Shown one piece after another: positions 41,503-52,830 of a DNA stretch of 64,000 nt. How positions within the stretch are numbered: position 1 is the first letter of the stretch; each line of letters begins with the position of its first letter. The stretch covers positions 1,488,001 to 1,552,000 of the forward strand of contig MSED01000006.1 in assembly GCA_002099365.1 (NCBI GenBank), in the 5' to 3' direction. The notes below the pieces were generated by a model. It was given only the letters and a program-made list of their open reading frames with translations, was not told the DNA's origin and searched no databases. The stretch is from Phialophora verrucosa. Lineage: Eukaryota; Ascomycota; Eurotiomycetes; Chaetothyriales; Herpotrichiellaceae. Made by a program: the position numbers and the translations under genes.

Positions 41503-42217
41503 ATGGAGATGGTGAGTGACTGACCTCAGGTAGCGTTGACGGCATAAGCTGAAGTGACCGTAGGAACGACCGCGTCGCAATTTCAACCCGAGGAAGACTC
41601 GGCGATATGGACGACAAACCTTTGACCCAGACTACCTGGTCAAGTACAGCCCCAAATGGAAGTACTGCCGTCTGTACAACTTCCCATTTCCGGGCGCTCA
41701 TTGGCAACCACGGATGCGGACGATTGTGATCTCGGTCGACGGCGGCTCTCGTGGCAACAATCGAAATGATCCCAAATCCCGAGCTGCATACGCAGTATAC
41801 TTTGGACCCAATTGCCATCGCAATGCAAGCGGCCTACTTCCCCAAAGCGTCCCACAGACAAGTTCACGAGCCGAACTCGAAGGGGTGAAGAAGGCCCTTG
41901 AGATTGTGCAGGCTATGAAGCGCGAAGGAGAGATCGACGGCTGGCGTGAAGTGATCATCAAGCTCGATTCGGACTACGTCGCGAAGAGTCTCTGCGACTA
42001 CATCTGGACCTGGGAGAGCAACGGCTTCATTACCAGAAAGGGCACGCCTGTTGAACACGGAGATCTCATCCGAGAAATGCACAAAACCATCACCAAGATG
42101 GAGAAGGAGGGCGCTGTGCGGTTCTGGCGGGTTGGCCGTGAGTGGAACAAAGAGGCCGATGCACTGGTGAACCAGGCGCTCGATGACGCTGCTGACAGTG
42201 GATACGGCGAGTCGTGA
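41503..42217 (+). CDS. RNase H-domain protein
   Basis: Two exons: 41503-41511 (only ATG GAG ATG) and 41564-42217 (52-nt intron, GTGAGT..GTAG), 220 aa. The tiny first exon is chosen because the reading frame is open upstream of MRTIVIS only to the acceptor at 41563, with no earlier ATG, and the exon provides one in phase. The basic N-terminus (RNFNPRKTRRYGRQTF) is followed by the RNase H fold with all four acidic residues: VISVDGGSRGNN (Asp), SSRAELEGVKKALE (Glu), IKLDSDYVAKSL (Asp) and REWNKEADALVNQAL (Asp). These enzymes cut RNA in RNA-DNA hybrids. Short eukaryotic RNase H proteins of this type are frequent in fungi; whether it is nuclear or otherwise cannot be seen. Confidence 0.88.
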
Positions 42218-43572
42218 CCCGGATCTTGGTGTAGAGGAAGACGGGAGAAACGGGTTTGTTGTTGGGCTCCAAGCAAGGGGATGTGTTGGTCTGTTCTCGC
42301 GGGACTGGAGGTTGCATAGCCTTTGGAATTTCTAGAAGTGTATTATTGACATGGTGAGGTAGGTGATGGTGACTGGCGAGGATGGTTAGTTAGGTGGTCT
42401 TGTCGGTTTGTTCCTAGCTCTCTCTGTAATTATTGTGTGTATTAATAGTCACAGACACTGGTTTGAATTGCCTGGACTTCTCTTGGTGTGCTCTATGCTC
42501 TGGTGTGCTCTGTGCTGGGTGTGCTCTGTGTGAGCTTGGCGTGCTCTTATGTGCTCTTATGTGCTCTTGGAGAGCCCTTGGCGAGGTGCAAATCTTGGCC
42601 TCGCCGGGCGGATTCTGGGTTTATGAGGGCTGATCGGGACATGTGACCGCAAGCCCCCGAGCACCCCCATCGCCCCCTTTTCTTCGCTTGGCCAAATCTC
42701 CCGAGCGACGGGCGGTCGCATGCCAAGCAACCCGCCGCTTCTTGTTTCGCTGCTGGTCGTTCCTCCTCAAACATCCTCTCTCTCTTCCTCTCTTCCCACT
42801 GGCGCTTCTCCTCTGGAAATTGGCTTGGTGGTGTTTCGCTTCTACGCCCACAAGTCTTGTCGGCTTTGCGTCCTCGAGGAAGCTTGCCGGTCGAAGCCTC
42901 AGCCTGCCAGCCTCCCGAGTCTGACCTGTTTCTTGTCCTGCTCCCCTGCCCACCATGAGGTCGCACAAGAGCCTGTTTGACGCTGTCTATTGGTCCAGCC
43001 CAATCGCCCGGCAACCCTCCCTGCAAACCCCAGTTCTGCACGCAACGAGTTGCGACAGCTGTCTCGTGAGCGCAATTTTACCCATGCCTTGACCTGTCTG
43101 TGCACCAGCTCGACCTTCACCCGGCAAAGGCTAGTCAGCACTGACCAGTCCCATTGAGGCCGTTGCGCCCTCTGCGTTTGCGTTTGTTGCAGAAACCAAG
43201 TGGGTTGCAAAGATAGATCCCTGCCGAGGGTCCCCCAGCTTGACCAGCCTAGACTGCGACGTTGTCTCTGGCCCTCCAATCCGAGTACATATCCCCTCCC
43301 GAGCCTCCATGTGCCTCTACGTTCTGTTTTTCCAATGCCCCAGCCCTTCTTTTTGTCCCCAGCACTGCTGTCGTTGATGCCCTGAAATCCTCATCATCAC
43401 TGTCGTTCTTTCGCAACATACCTGCAATCCACCACCTGGGTGTTCACTCGTTACCTTCAATTCGCCTTCACAGCCAGCCTGCTACAGACAAATACAATTT
43501 CGCTCTCTTCAGAAGCATCGACATCGGCTCAAAGCACGAGCAAACAACCCCACCACCTCGAACTACTTCGCA
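42218..43572. other. Intergenic region with GTGCTCT repeats
   Basis: About 1.35 kb. At 42487-42570 the heptamer GTGCTCT recurs six times at irregular spacing of 10-20 bp on the plus strand. The rest is C/T-rich on the plus strand (42680-42800), as in fungal leaders, and may be a long 5' UTR of the next gene. No coding frame supported. Confidence 0.45.
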
Positions 43573-44013
43573 ATGCGCTCATTCCTCTTCTTCGCTGCCT
43601 TGCCGCTCCTGGCGTCGGCCTGGTCGGAACACACTCTCCTCACACGTGCGACCGGAAACGCGACGTCTTGCGAATCCGGCGACAAAGTGTGCGGCGCCTT
43701 CTGCATCCCCTCAACCTATACCTGCTGCCCTGATCTTGAAGGAGGGTGCTCAACATCCAAGTCAGTCTGCCAGGAGGGCGACAACGGCGTCTATGGGTGC
43801 TGCCCCATCGGCGAGACGTGCACCGGCAACGGTGGCGCAGAGTTTTTGGACGACCCCGCCAACAACGACTCGATCGATGGCACCGATACAACTTCAGCAG
43901 GCTCCTCGAGTGTCACAGACACCGCTGCGTCTCCCAATGATGCACGACCTCTTGTCCTCAGCAAAGGATTGACGGTTGCGGTTGTCGCTGCTGGTATTGT
44001 CGGCTTACTATAA
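43573..44013 (+). CDS. Small secreted, probably GPI-anchored, Cys-rich surface protein
   Basis: 146 aa, single exon. The start MRSFLFFAALPLLASAW is a signal peptide. The mature part has a compact Cys-rich block: TSCESGDKVCGAFCIPSTYT, CCPDLEGGCS, SVCQEGDNGVYGCCPIGETC. A Ser/Thr-rich stretch (TDTTSAGSSSVTDTAASPND) follows, and the hydrophobic C-terminus (GLTVAVVAAGIVGLL) fits a GPI-attachment signal. The double-CC pattern (TCCP...YGCCPIGE) is common in small fungal wall proteins. No enzymatic domain is seen; a role at the cell surface is the likely one. A C/T-rich leader precedes it. Confidence 0.85.
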   Translation: MRSFLFFAALPLLASAWSEHTLLTRATGNATSCESGDKVCGAFCIPSTYTCCPDLEGGCSTSKSVCQEGDNGVYGCCPIGETCTGNGGAEFLDDPANNDSIDGTDTTSAGSSSVTDTAASPNDARPLVLSKGLTVAVVAAGIVGLL

Positions 44014-44877
44014 TGGATTCTATGATTGGCCTGCGCTACGTGGCCCACAGAGCAGTGACAAGGCATCGTGGTGCGATCTCCACGAGAGGGGCTGTCTGTC
44101 ATATCATAGCGTTGCGAGGTGCCCGGACGTTTCACACATTGTTGGATTGATGTTCCCCTGTTGCATACTGGAGCTTCCTATGGAGAGGATAAGGGATTAG
44201 AGTGTCAGGCGGTAGCACGATACTCACACGCTGACGTGTTCATATATTGATATCCCATGTTTTACGATGTATACCCTTGAGGCTATATAGCTTGGTGTCT
44301 TGGAGATGCAGCATCACACTTTATTCGCGCACTTAATTCACAGCTGCCGCAGTGCCTTTATTGATACCATTCCAAGAAGTCTGCACCCGCGAGAATCCTC
44401 TATTTAGGCGGCGCCCAGCGCGCCGACACGAGCGCGCGCATCGCGTGGCTAGGACACGTCATCACGTGATGAAGATTCCTGGTCGTCAAGGATTTGCTTC
44501 CATCACTTGCTTATCACCTCCAATGCAACACCATGCGTATCTGATGCGGTACTGTAGTTGGGATATTGGGCGCCGGGGACCGTCCCACAATCCCAAACTC
44601 CTCACAGCATGTCCACCTCTGTCCAGCCGGTTCCTTCCCCACGTTGGAATGAGCGAGTCATTTATCCCGAGGTTGGAGACGGCAGGTCTTCCCCCAGGGC
44701 AGCTTGCCCCATAATATGCAATTGCGGGCGGCCTTAGCAGAAGTCCGAGGTCCCAAAGGCATTCATATGTGCCGAATTTCATTTGTATCTTCAGGCAACC
44801 TAGAGATACACACACGGCGAACACAACAGTCTTCTATTTCCCGAGCTTCCATATAAATTAATCACACCAGTCACAGA
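44014..44877. other. Intergenic region with CACGTG palindrome
   Basis: 3' flank of the GPI-type protein and promoter of the zinc dehydrogenase. Holds the 14-bp palindrome listed separately and a GC-rich stretch (44407-44455). No gene seen. Confidence 0.5.
44459..44472. promoter_or_regulatory. Perfect 14-bp palindrome TCATCACGTGATGA (bHLH-type site)
   Basis: Contains TCACGTGA, the core bound by Cbf1/CPCA-unrelated bHLH factors in fungi. It lies about 410 bp upstream of the zinc dehydrogenase start. Confidence 0.45.
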
Positions 44878-46144
44878 ATGGCGACCATGAGAGCAGCAAG
44901 ATTCTACGGCAACAGAGACATCCGCGTTGAAGATGTCCCAGTTCCTGAAGCGGGGCCGGGAGAGTGTCTTGTTGAAGTCGAGTGGTGCGGGATATGTGGG
45001 AGTGATTTGCACGAGTACGCGGCGGGTACGTCCGGCATTTTTGCCTGATCACTTCGATTGCAGACTTGCCGTCACGTCAAGCAGCCTTTGCTGAAAAGAT
45101 GTTCCTCGCAGGCCCGATCATGATGCCGACGGTCGACCGGCAGACCGGGGAGCCCAGACCAATCACGCTGGGGCACGAATTCTGTGGCCGTCTCAAATCA
45201 GTGCCCGAGGGGTCGAAGTTGAAAGTCGGCCAGGCGGTCATGGTCGATCCGCACTGCATCTGCCGACAGTGTCTGTGTTGCACTTCTGGAAACGATCAAA
45301 TGTGCCAGAAGCTTGCGTTCCTGGGAGGCAGCAATAAACTCGGCGGCGGGCTTTCAGAGTTTGTCGCGGTCGAAGAGGCTCATTGTCTACCTCTGCCCGA
45401 CACCGTCAGCCTAGAGTATGCTGCGGTCATCGAACCCCTGGTTGTGTGTCACCATGCGGCCAAGGTTGCGGGGGTCAAATTGAAGGGCTTGGATGTGCTG
45501 ATCCTGGGCGGAGGGCCCGTGGGCAGTGCTCTGATCTCGATCCTCCGGGCGCACGAGGTGGGCAGGATCTTTTTGAGCGAGCCAACCGCGAAACGGAAGG
45601 ACCAGAACAAGGACGCCGTGGACAGAGTCATTGACCCACGCTCGGAAAAGGTGGGAGACGTCTGTCGAGAGCTGACCGGGGGCAAAGGTGTGGATGTCGT
45701 GTTTGATTGTGCTGGTGTGCAACCGGGACTAGAAGCCGGGTTCGATGCCCTGAAACACTCGGGCACCTTTGTCAACGTCGCTGTGTGGGAGAAGCCAGTG
45801 AGTGTGGTAACCTCCATGATAGATCTTGACCCTGACATTGACACCGTGATTGCAGATCCAGATCCAGTTCCTGATATTCTTCTTCAAGGAGATCAACATC
45901 AGGAGTTCGTGCTGCTACAATGAAGAGGATTTCAAGGAGGTCATGGAATTGATGGGCAAGGGTAGGTTTCGACCCAGCAGCCCCGGGTATTAACCGCTAA
46001 TTGCAACCAGGTGCGTTTAAGGGGTACGAGCGCATGGTGACAAGTCGGATATCCATTGAAGACACCCAGTCCAAGGGGTTCGAGGAATTGGTCAACAACA
46101 AAGACGATCAGATCAAGATTCTTATCTCGCCGAAGATCAAGTAG
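44878..46144 (+). CDS. Zinc-dependent alcohol dehydrogenase, (R,R)-butanediol dehydrogenase-like
   Basis: Four exons: 44878-45025, 45112-45797, 45856-45961 and 46011-46144 (introns 86, 58 and 49 nt), 357 aa. MDR family landmarks: VEWCGICGSDLHEY (catalytic zinc Cys), TLGHEFCGRL (His-Glu), the structural zinc lobe HCICRQCLCCTSGNDQMC, GGLSEFVAV, the Rossmann motif VLILGGGPVGSALI and FDCAGVQPGLEAGF. The LHEY and GHEF blocks match butanediol and related polyol dehydrogenases, which use NAD(H). The C-terminus spliced from exons 3 and 4 (EEDFKEVMELMGKG, then FEELVNNKDDQIKILISP) fits the family. It converges with the SDR on the right; the two could act on related carbonyl or polyol substrates, but that is only positional. 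Confidence 0.93.
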
Positions 46145-46306
46145 ACACCAGATAGAGGCTAGCTACAGACAATCACGCCCTGTGATGTCGAGACCTCAAT
46201 CGTTGGCTCCAGCTTCGCCGCTCGCTGTGGCCTTTAAACTTGAACATGACAATATCTCGGAATCGCCTCTTGAGACCCAGCACACGATTCAACACGGTCG
46301 TTGTTT

Positions 46307-47341
46307 TCATAAGAGGACACCTCCATCTAGAGCACAAGCACGTCAGCGCGAAAAGCCACCTTGTCAAGTTGAGAAGACCATCTCACTCACCGATCTCGAT
46401 CAACTTGCCCGTAGTGTAATCGGCGCGTATCGCATAAAGATACGCCTCGGCGATGTGTTCGGGCCCAGACACAAAGCCCACCGGCAACCTCTTGCTGGCC
46501 GAGTCGAAGATCTCGACCTGCTCCTCGGGCGTCTTGCCCTGCTTATCCCACAGCGGCGTCTTGACCAGGCCGGGCACCACGGTGTTGACGCGGATCTTCT
46601 TCTCCGACAGGTCCGCCGCGAGCCCCTGCGTGAGTGAGAGCACGCCGCCGTTGAGCGCGCCGCCGATTGCCGCGTCCTTGCCCGGTTTCAGCCCCGCCGT
46701 GCCCGACGTCAAGGTCAACGAGCCGCCCGGGCGGACAATGTCGTATTTCACGAGGACTAGCTCGCGCCGGATCGCCGTGCGTTAGTCAAGCGTAAGTAAA
46801 GCAAAGTACTGCAAGTCAAGTGCGGCTGGCGCGCTCCAGAGGAGAACCGGTGCACAGGAGGTCTTTGTAGCGAACGCGCGCGCCTACCTTTACCCGTAGT
46901 GACGGCGCCCCAGAACTTCACGCCAAACAGGTGCTTCGCGTCCTCGAGGCTCTGATCCGCCAGCTTGCCGCGGATGATGTTGTCCACGGCCGAGAAGACG
47001 ACGTGGTCGACCGGTGCCAGCGACTGGAGCGTCTTGGTGTACGTTGCCTCGTCGCGGACATCGCTGACCACGCCCTTGACGTTCGGGGAGTCCAGCTGCT
47101 TGAGCGCCGCGTCGAGTTTTGCCTGGTTCGACGAGATGATGGTCACTTTGGCCCCGACGTCGAGGAGCGCTGCAGCGGCGCCGTAGCCGATTCTATGTAC
47201 GAGCCAGCGAGCGTGTTAAGTCATGGCAAAATCATGAGAAGGAAAGCGGGCTGCTTGAGGGAGGGGGATGTTATGTACATACCCCGTACTTCCTCCGACC
47301 ACGATGATGTTCTGTCCCTCGAGTTTCTCTTTGTAGCCCAT
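46307..47341 (-). CDS. Short-chain dehydrogenase/reductase
   Basis: Four exons on the minus strand: 47341-47283, 47192-46888, 46756-46391 and 46326-46307 (introns 90, 131 and 64 nt), 249 aa, a classical SDR size. Landmarks: NIIVVGGSTGIGYGAAAALL (nucleotide motif, split by intron 1), SDVRDEA, HVVFSAVDN, GSLTLTSGTAGLKPG (Ser), LSLTQGLAADLSEKKIRVN (helix with the catalytic region) and VVPGLVKTPLW. The usual YxxxK looks replaced: after the Ser motif comes GALNGGVLSLTQGLA, as in some divergent SDRs (NNAG also absent). Activity may therefore be atypical. The last exon of 20 nt gives the common SDR ending (EIDGGVLL); reading through without it would stop after EIGE. Confidence 0.88.
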
Positions 47342-47969
47342 GATGTCGAATGGTGTGTGTATAGGTGGGAGTACAGTGATTAACAAGGCTCTCTCTCCTG
47401 CTCCTTAATTCCTTCTCTACCACACTCTTTCTTATATATTACAACTCTTTCCTTCCGATCCATGGTGCAATCCATCCCGCGATTGCGCCAGGCGGATTAC
47501 TAAGTCAGACGGAGTTCGACCGGCGTCCACCCCATAGGCTGAGGCCGTGGCCGGCCTACGGAGTAACTCTGTGAGTTATGTTTGCAGCTGCAGAAGTCCA
47601 ATCTGCCACTGCCACCACTGCCTAATCTTCATTGGCATCGAGCGATGAGAAAAGGGCGGTGGTCGTGCACAGGTTCGACATAGAAGATGATATGCCTTCC
47701 ACCGCCGGAGTCTGTCGCCGTCTGGTCCCACAATTGGTTAGTCGGTTAGTCGGCCACCGTGTCATCGACCACGTCGTGTCATCTCAGAAGCTCTGCGCCT
47801 TTCATCTGGCTTGGACCTTGCTAGATGCTCACCATACAGCAGACTGTCTCAAGGAGCCAACACCATCAGCCTCAGCGTCAGCCTGCAGCTTAAACCAGTA
47901 AACACCCGTCATTGTCGTTCACCCTTCATACATGACATTCAACATGTCTCACCGGATTCGTGTTCTATT
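47342..47969. other. Intergenic region
   Basis: Promoter of the SDR and 3' flank of NTE1. One TACGGAGTA motif at 47557-47565. No gene seen. Confidence 0.5.
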
Positions 47970-50900
47970 CTATATACTGGCCCTCCTCGGCGCCATCGCC
48001 CTCAACAGTTTCTTGCCCTCCTCGCCCACACCGTCCCCTCCCGCCCATGCATCAATCACTCCGGTCAGTGACCCCTCATTCCGCAATCTCGTCAAGAACT
48101 CCCTCGCGTACGCATAACCCACCTCGTAAATCTCCTCGAACTTGCCAAATTCCAACGTCCCGTATGCTTCTATCGGCGGACGCATATACACGCACCCGGG
48201 TGTGGCCTTTGCCCTCTCAAGAGCGTCCACCGAGCTCACATACGCAAGGCGGGCTTGAATATCGCTCAGCGTAGGCGGATTCGGTATACTGCTGAATGGA
48301 TTCCAGCGATTTAACAAGCTCCAGAATCCAGACAGAGTATCGCCATACTGCTGCGGCGTGTCGTCATCCAGCGCGCCGACATCCACCGCAAAGATCAGAT
48401 CCGTCCCCAGGGACTTCATGTGTGCAACGGTCAGATTGTCGATATACCCGCCGTCAAGCAGCATGGATCCCTCGTCGCAGATCGGCGGGATGAGACCGGC
48501 CAGGGACATAGATGCCCTCACATATCGCCATGCGTAGCCCGAGGTGTGAATCTCTGCGCGTGACTTGGAAATGTTCGTCGTGTTGCAATAGAAGGGCAAC
48601 CAGAAATCCTCGATCTGCGAATCGCCAAAGGTCTTGAATATCCCACGGTTGAACTCGTGCCCTGTCGTGTACGAGGCGGAAGGGTACGTCAGATCGAGTG
48701 CAAAGCGCCACATACTGCCCATGCGGCCTGCAAATTTCTTCGCCCGGCCGTACACCGGGACCACATCGGCGTCGCGGGCATATAATGCTCCCAGAAAGGC
48801 ACCAATAGATGTCCCACCCACAATGTCGATGGGGATGCCGGCTTCTTCGAGCGCGCGGATGATGCCTATATGGGCGAGGCCGCGGGCTCCGCCACCGCCG
48901 AGAACCAGGCCGACGGATTTGCCGCACAAACGTCTCGCGAGGCGGTGGAGGTCGCCCTTGAATGGTGTGTCTGTTGAGTACAACGGGGCTTGGCGAACTC
49001 TGCGCGATGTATATTTCTGGATCTCTGCTTGGATGACTTGGACGCTTTGCTTGATTGCCGCGCCGAATTTTCTGGGTCGTGCGTGAGGTGTGGCTTCGGG
49101 GCTGACACGGAAGGCCATTTGGATGTGGTGGTGACCGCCGTTGATCCACATTCTATTCCGAAGCCATTTCCTTGTGAGGCCTGGTTGGGGGTAGCGATCG
49201 ACGTGCAGTAGGACCAAGTCTTTTCGCGCCGTTGTCTTCATGCCCAGCAGGAAGCGCTCATACTCGCCGATGCTGGGCGAGGATTCAGCCAGGCCGACAA
49301 GTAAAATGCAGTCGGCTTGGGCAATGCACGTTTGGGTCCATGGTGCATTAACGCTGGTGTCGGCAATGTATAGCACCATTCCATATTTCTCTTCGAGATC
49401 AGCAAGGTATTGTGACAGCTTCAGCCGGCCCATGCGGTTGAAAGCATGCCGGCCAAGGTGACTCAGGATGATTGCCTGGTTAAGCAGCGTGACGCCACTT
49501 GGGACGCCGATCTGGCTAAATGCTGCAAGCAGACGATTGCCGAATTCGACAACAGGCACGCCGGTCGTGACTGGTAACACTGCTACTGTCCGCAAATTCA
49601 GGCTCGATGTACTCGAGTCGCTCAACGCAGCTTTCTTCCTACCCTTTTCTTCCAACGGAGCGTCAACAAGGGCTCGCATCCGCTGAGCTATCAACTTTGA
49701 GATTTGGATGGTGATGTTAGGATGCTCCTGTGCCAAGCTGTTGAACAGGCTTCTCGGAAATTTCGCCAGTTCGGTGTCTCGTATAGCATGGAGCGTTGCA
49801 GGCCTCGTTCCATCTGTCATGACTTCAAGCTCACCAATACTTTCTCCCTGACCATACTCGCCCGTGACTCGCATGGTCCCGCCGTCTAGCTCTCGCACAG
49901 CCCTTAGACGGCCGTTGAGAACGATGTATATCGCATCGCTGTCGTCTCCCTGATGATGAATGACTTGACCCGCGTTGACCTGAACCCACTCCAGTGCAAA
50001 ATCAATATGCAAAATCAATCTCGGAAGGAGATTCGTGAGGCGTTTCGCCATGGTCAAGAGAATGATGGGGTACTTTTCCGCCACTCGTTCCAGCGCTGAT
50101 CGAGGGAGGAACCCTACGTAAACGTCGGTCTTTGCGGTAACGTCCGTGAACGATCTATATGAAGAAAACGTTCCAACATAGCCTGCAATGCCGCCCGGTT
50201 TGACAAGAAACAACGTCTTCTGCACAAACCTTTTGTTCTCCTTCGGTTGACCGGGTAGGCGGGCGGAGGACTGGGCGCGAGACGTCGAAGTCTTGGTCCG
50301 GCGGAGCCGCGGGAGTGGCTCGTCTCGTGAACCTCGTCGTTGCTGTTGAGTATGCTGGGCGTGATGCTTTTCTTCTTTCTCCTCAACCGGTATGCTGACG
50401 TCTAGAAAGCCGTCTATAACGTAGTAGAGACCTGGATTGCGTTCACCCTGCTCCACCAACACAGACCCTTTCGGAAAGAAAACGATTTCCACGTCGTCCA
50501 TCAGCTCGTCGTTCAGAGTGCGGCCCTGCAACGTCCCGGTAACGCTAGCCATGGAAGTGCTCATAGACTCGGTATCGCCATCGACAGAGCCTTCATAGGG
50601 GTCTATAAAGCCGAAGGCATTGTTGAAAATTGCTGTTTGTCGCTTTGCATCGTAAGAGACCATCCGTGGGGATTGCTCAACTGAAACCGGGCCTGCCTTC
50701 AGAGGCAGGTTCACCGACTCACTCAACCCAAGCGCCTTTGCCATGCATTCCAAAACCGATTCGCGGAATAAAGCATCTTCGTTGACGGAATCCTGCCTAT
50801 GTGGTACATCTGTGCCGAACAGAGAAGGTCGAAACGGATTTTGTTCACGGGTCGTCATCGGACTGAGGTCCTGATTGAAGCCGTCAGGAGCCCCCATGCT

Positions 50901-52532
50901 AGTCCAATTCGACGTTGATCGGATATGGAGACTTGTCGGTCTCTGGCTTGGTCTCGAAGCACTATGCAGGTCGCCGGAACTCACATTCCTGTCGCCTATT
51001 CCCGGCCGTCTCGCATCAGCTGCGATATTGGTTCCTGCTCCTCTCGCCGCATTTAGCCTCGCCGTTGTGGCTGCATCTCGGCGCAACCCACTGGATGACC
51101 TCCGCCGGCCAGCAGTTGGATTATGCAGAGCAATCCCTTTCGTACCCTCCTCCGGTCCGATTCTTTCCCGCTCGTTGGAGAACTTGTCCCTGAGTCGGTC
51201 GAGCGCATGTCCACGCAGGTGGTTTGGGAGATCGTAACTCGTGTACTTGTTCATCAACTTTTCGATTTGGAGTACTTCTGACGTGAGTCCCAGATACTGA
51301 TGTGCTGTCGACAGGGTCACCCGGTGTAGTCTGGTCAGTATGACCTGTACGATGTGGGCCGTGGCTTTGGGATACACTCTTGTCAGACGTCGAAATGCAC
51401 TCGCAGGAATGATGGCTATGGTGGTGTCTACAACAGCCCTTGCCACAATGTCAGGATGAGCTGAAACGGAAGGACGGGGCTTCGGTTGCTGATTTTTGGA
51501 GAATCGGGCTTCGTCAAAGGCAGATCCCAAGACCAGAGGCGGAACACTGGGCAACTTCCGCTTCTGGCCATCCTCTTGCAGGCCGGCCACAGTCATGCCC
51601 GGGGTCGATGGCTCTTGCATAGGGCTTGCAAAGACTGAATCGGGGGTGTGATGGACGCCGTTGGTGAATGGGGTGCCATTCGGTTCTGAACCGTCGTGGC
51701 GTAACTTGACGTCTTCAGTGAAGAGGGACAAGATCGAGAAAAGAGAAGACATGGACGCTCCATTCTTGACCTCGGTCAGTAACTGGTAACCTTGGTTGCC
51801 TTCCCGATATCCTTCGTCTTCATCAAACAAATCAATTTGGCCGGCGCTGTTGCTGTCTGTGCTGTCGCGCAGAGATTTGACAAATATCTGGACCAAGCCA
51901 TCCACGACCATGCAGAAGCCTTTCTCTTCTTCGAGCAGCAACGTCTCCCCGGCGATGAGTTTCCTAGTCTGCATCGTCCGCGTCAACTCATGGAAAATGG
52001 GTCTCTCCAAATATCCAAACACTTTGATCGCGCTGAGGAACTCGTCGAGGTAGTTGGCCAGACCCGGCTTCGAGTCTCCATCTTGGGTGTCGGGGAATAG
52101 GTCAATCTGCGGCTCTTTCCTCTGCGGCTCTTGAGCCAGGCGTGCGTAGTTGTTTAGGAATCGATAGCGGACGAACCAACTGATGGTCGAGCCGATTACC
52201 AGGAGGATCAACAGACTGTACATGTGTCAGCGCATTGCATGAGTGGGTGAGAGTGACGGTTCTTACAGGGTGCTGAAGTTCATGGTAAAGGTCAAGCTCA
52301 GAGAGAAAAGAGTGAACAACCATGTCGGCAGAGTAATTGTGCAGAATCCTATTATCCATAGCAGAGCATGTGGAAGGAAAGTGACGAGCGATGTCAAGGC
52401 ATAGACGAAGCCTCCGCCAGGCGAATGCACCTGCTGTCCCACGGACACATTCGAACCCGCGGCGGGAGAATCCATCATGGCAATCGAGATGAGGCTCGTG
52501 GGGGGGTTGGAGACCCGGTTGGAGGAGTTCAA
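47970..52532 (-). CDS. NTE1: Lysophospholipase NTE1 (patatin-like, cNMP-binding)
   Basis: ER phospholipase B-type enzyme that deacylates phosphatidylcholine to glycerophosphocholine. Exons 52532-52267 and 52215-47970 (51-nt intron), about 1503 aa. N-terminal membrane segments (FVYALTSLVTFLPHALLWII, then SLLILLVIGSTISWFVRYRF across the intron) precede three cyclic-nucleotide-binding-like domains: LLLEEEKGFCMVVDGLVQIF, VLVEQGERNPGLYYVIDGFL, and VIHHQGDDSDAIYIVLNGRL with GEYGQGESIGELEVMTDG. The patatin domain has GLVLGGGGARGLAHIGII (oxyanion), GGTSIGAFLGAL (nucleophile Ser) and LLDGGYIDN (Asp). Start is uncertain: the ATG at 52532 or the tandem ATGs at 52478/52475 (MMDSPAAG) are in frame. The second exon of 4.2 kb is unusually long for this region, as is normal for fungal NTE1. 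Confidence 0.97.
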
Positions 52533-52830
52533 GGGTGAGGAGGAAGCAAACGGCCGTCACGAGGACCAGACATTGCTCCTGCACCTAGTTGCCGAACGAA
52601 TGGCAGCAGTGCTATTTCATCGGGTGCTGGGGTTAGTGAAGCATCAGAAGGTGGAATGGGTGGTAAGAATGAGGAATGAACGACCATTGTTGATTGAATG
52701 GAGACGCACGTGGAAAGTTCTTCGAGTTTGACGATGGCGGAGAAACGCAGGAACTCACTTCCGCATGTTTATGTAAGACTGTATCACGTGTTGGGGATTA
52801 ACCGCCCCCCCGGTACTGGCCTCGAATCTG

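Noticed and set aside
42547..43279. Several long minus-strand frames upstream of the GPI-type protein
   Set aside because: They arise from a C/T-rich leader read in reverse (Arg/Gly/Glu-rich strings) and show no domain.
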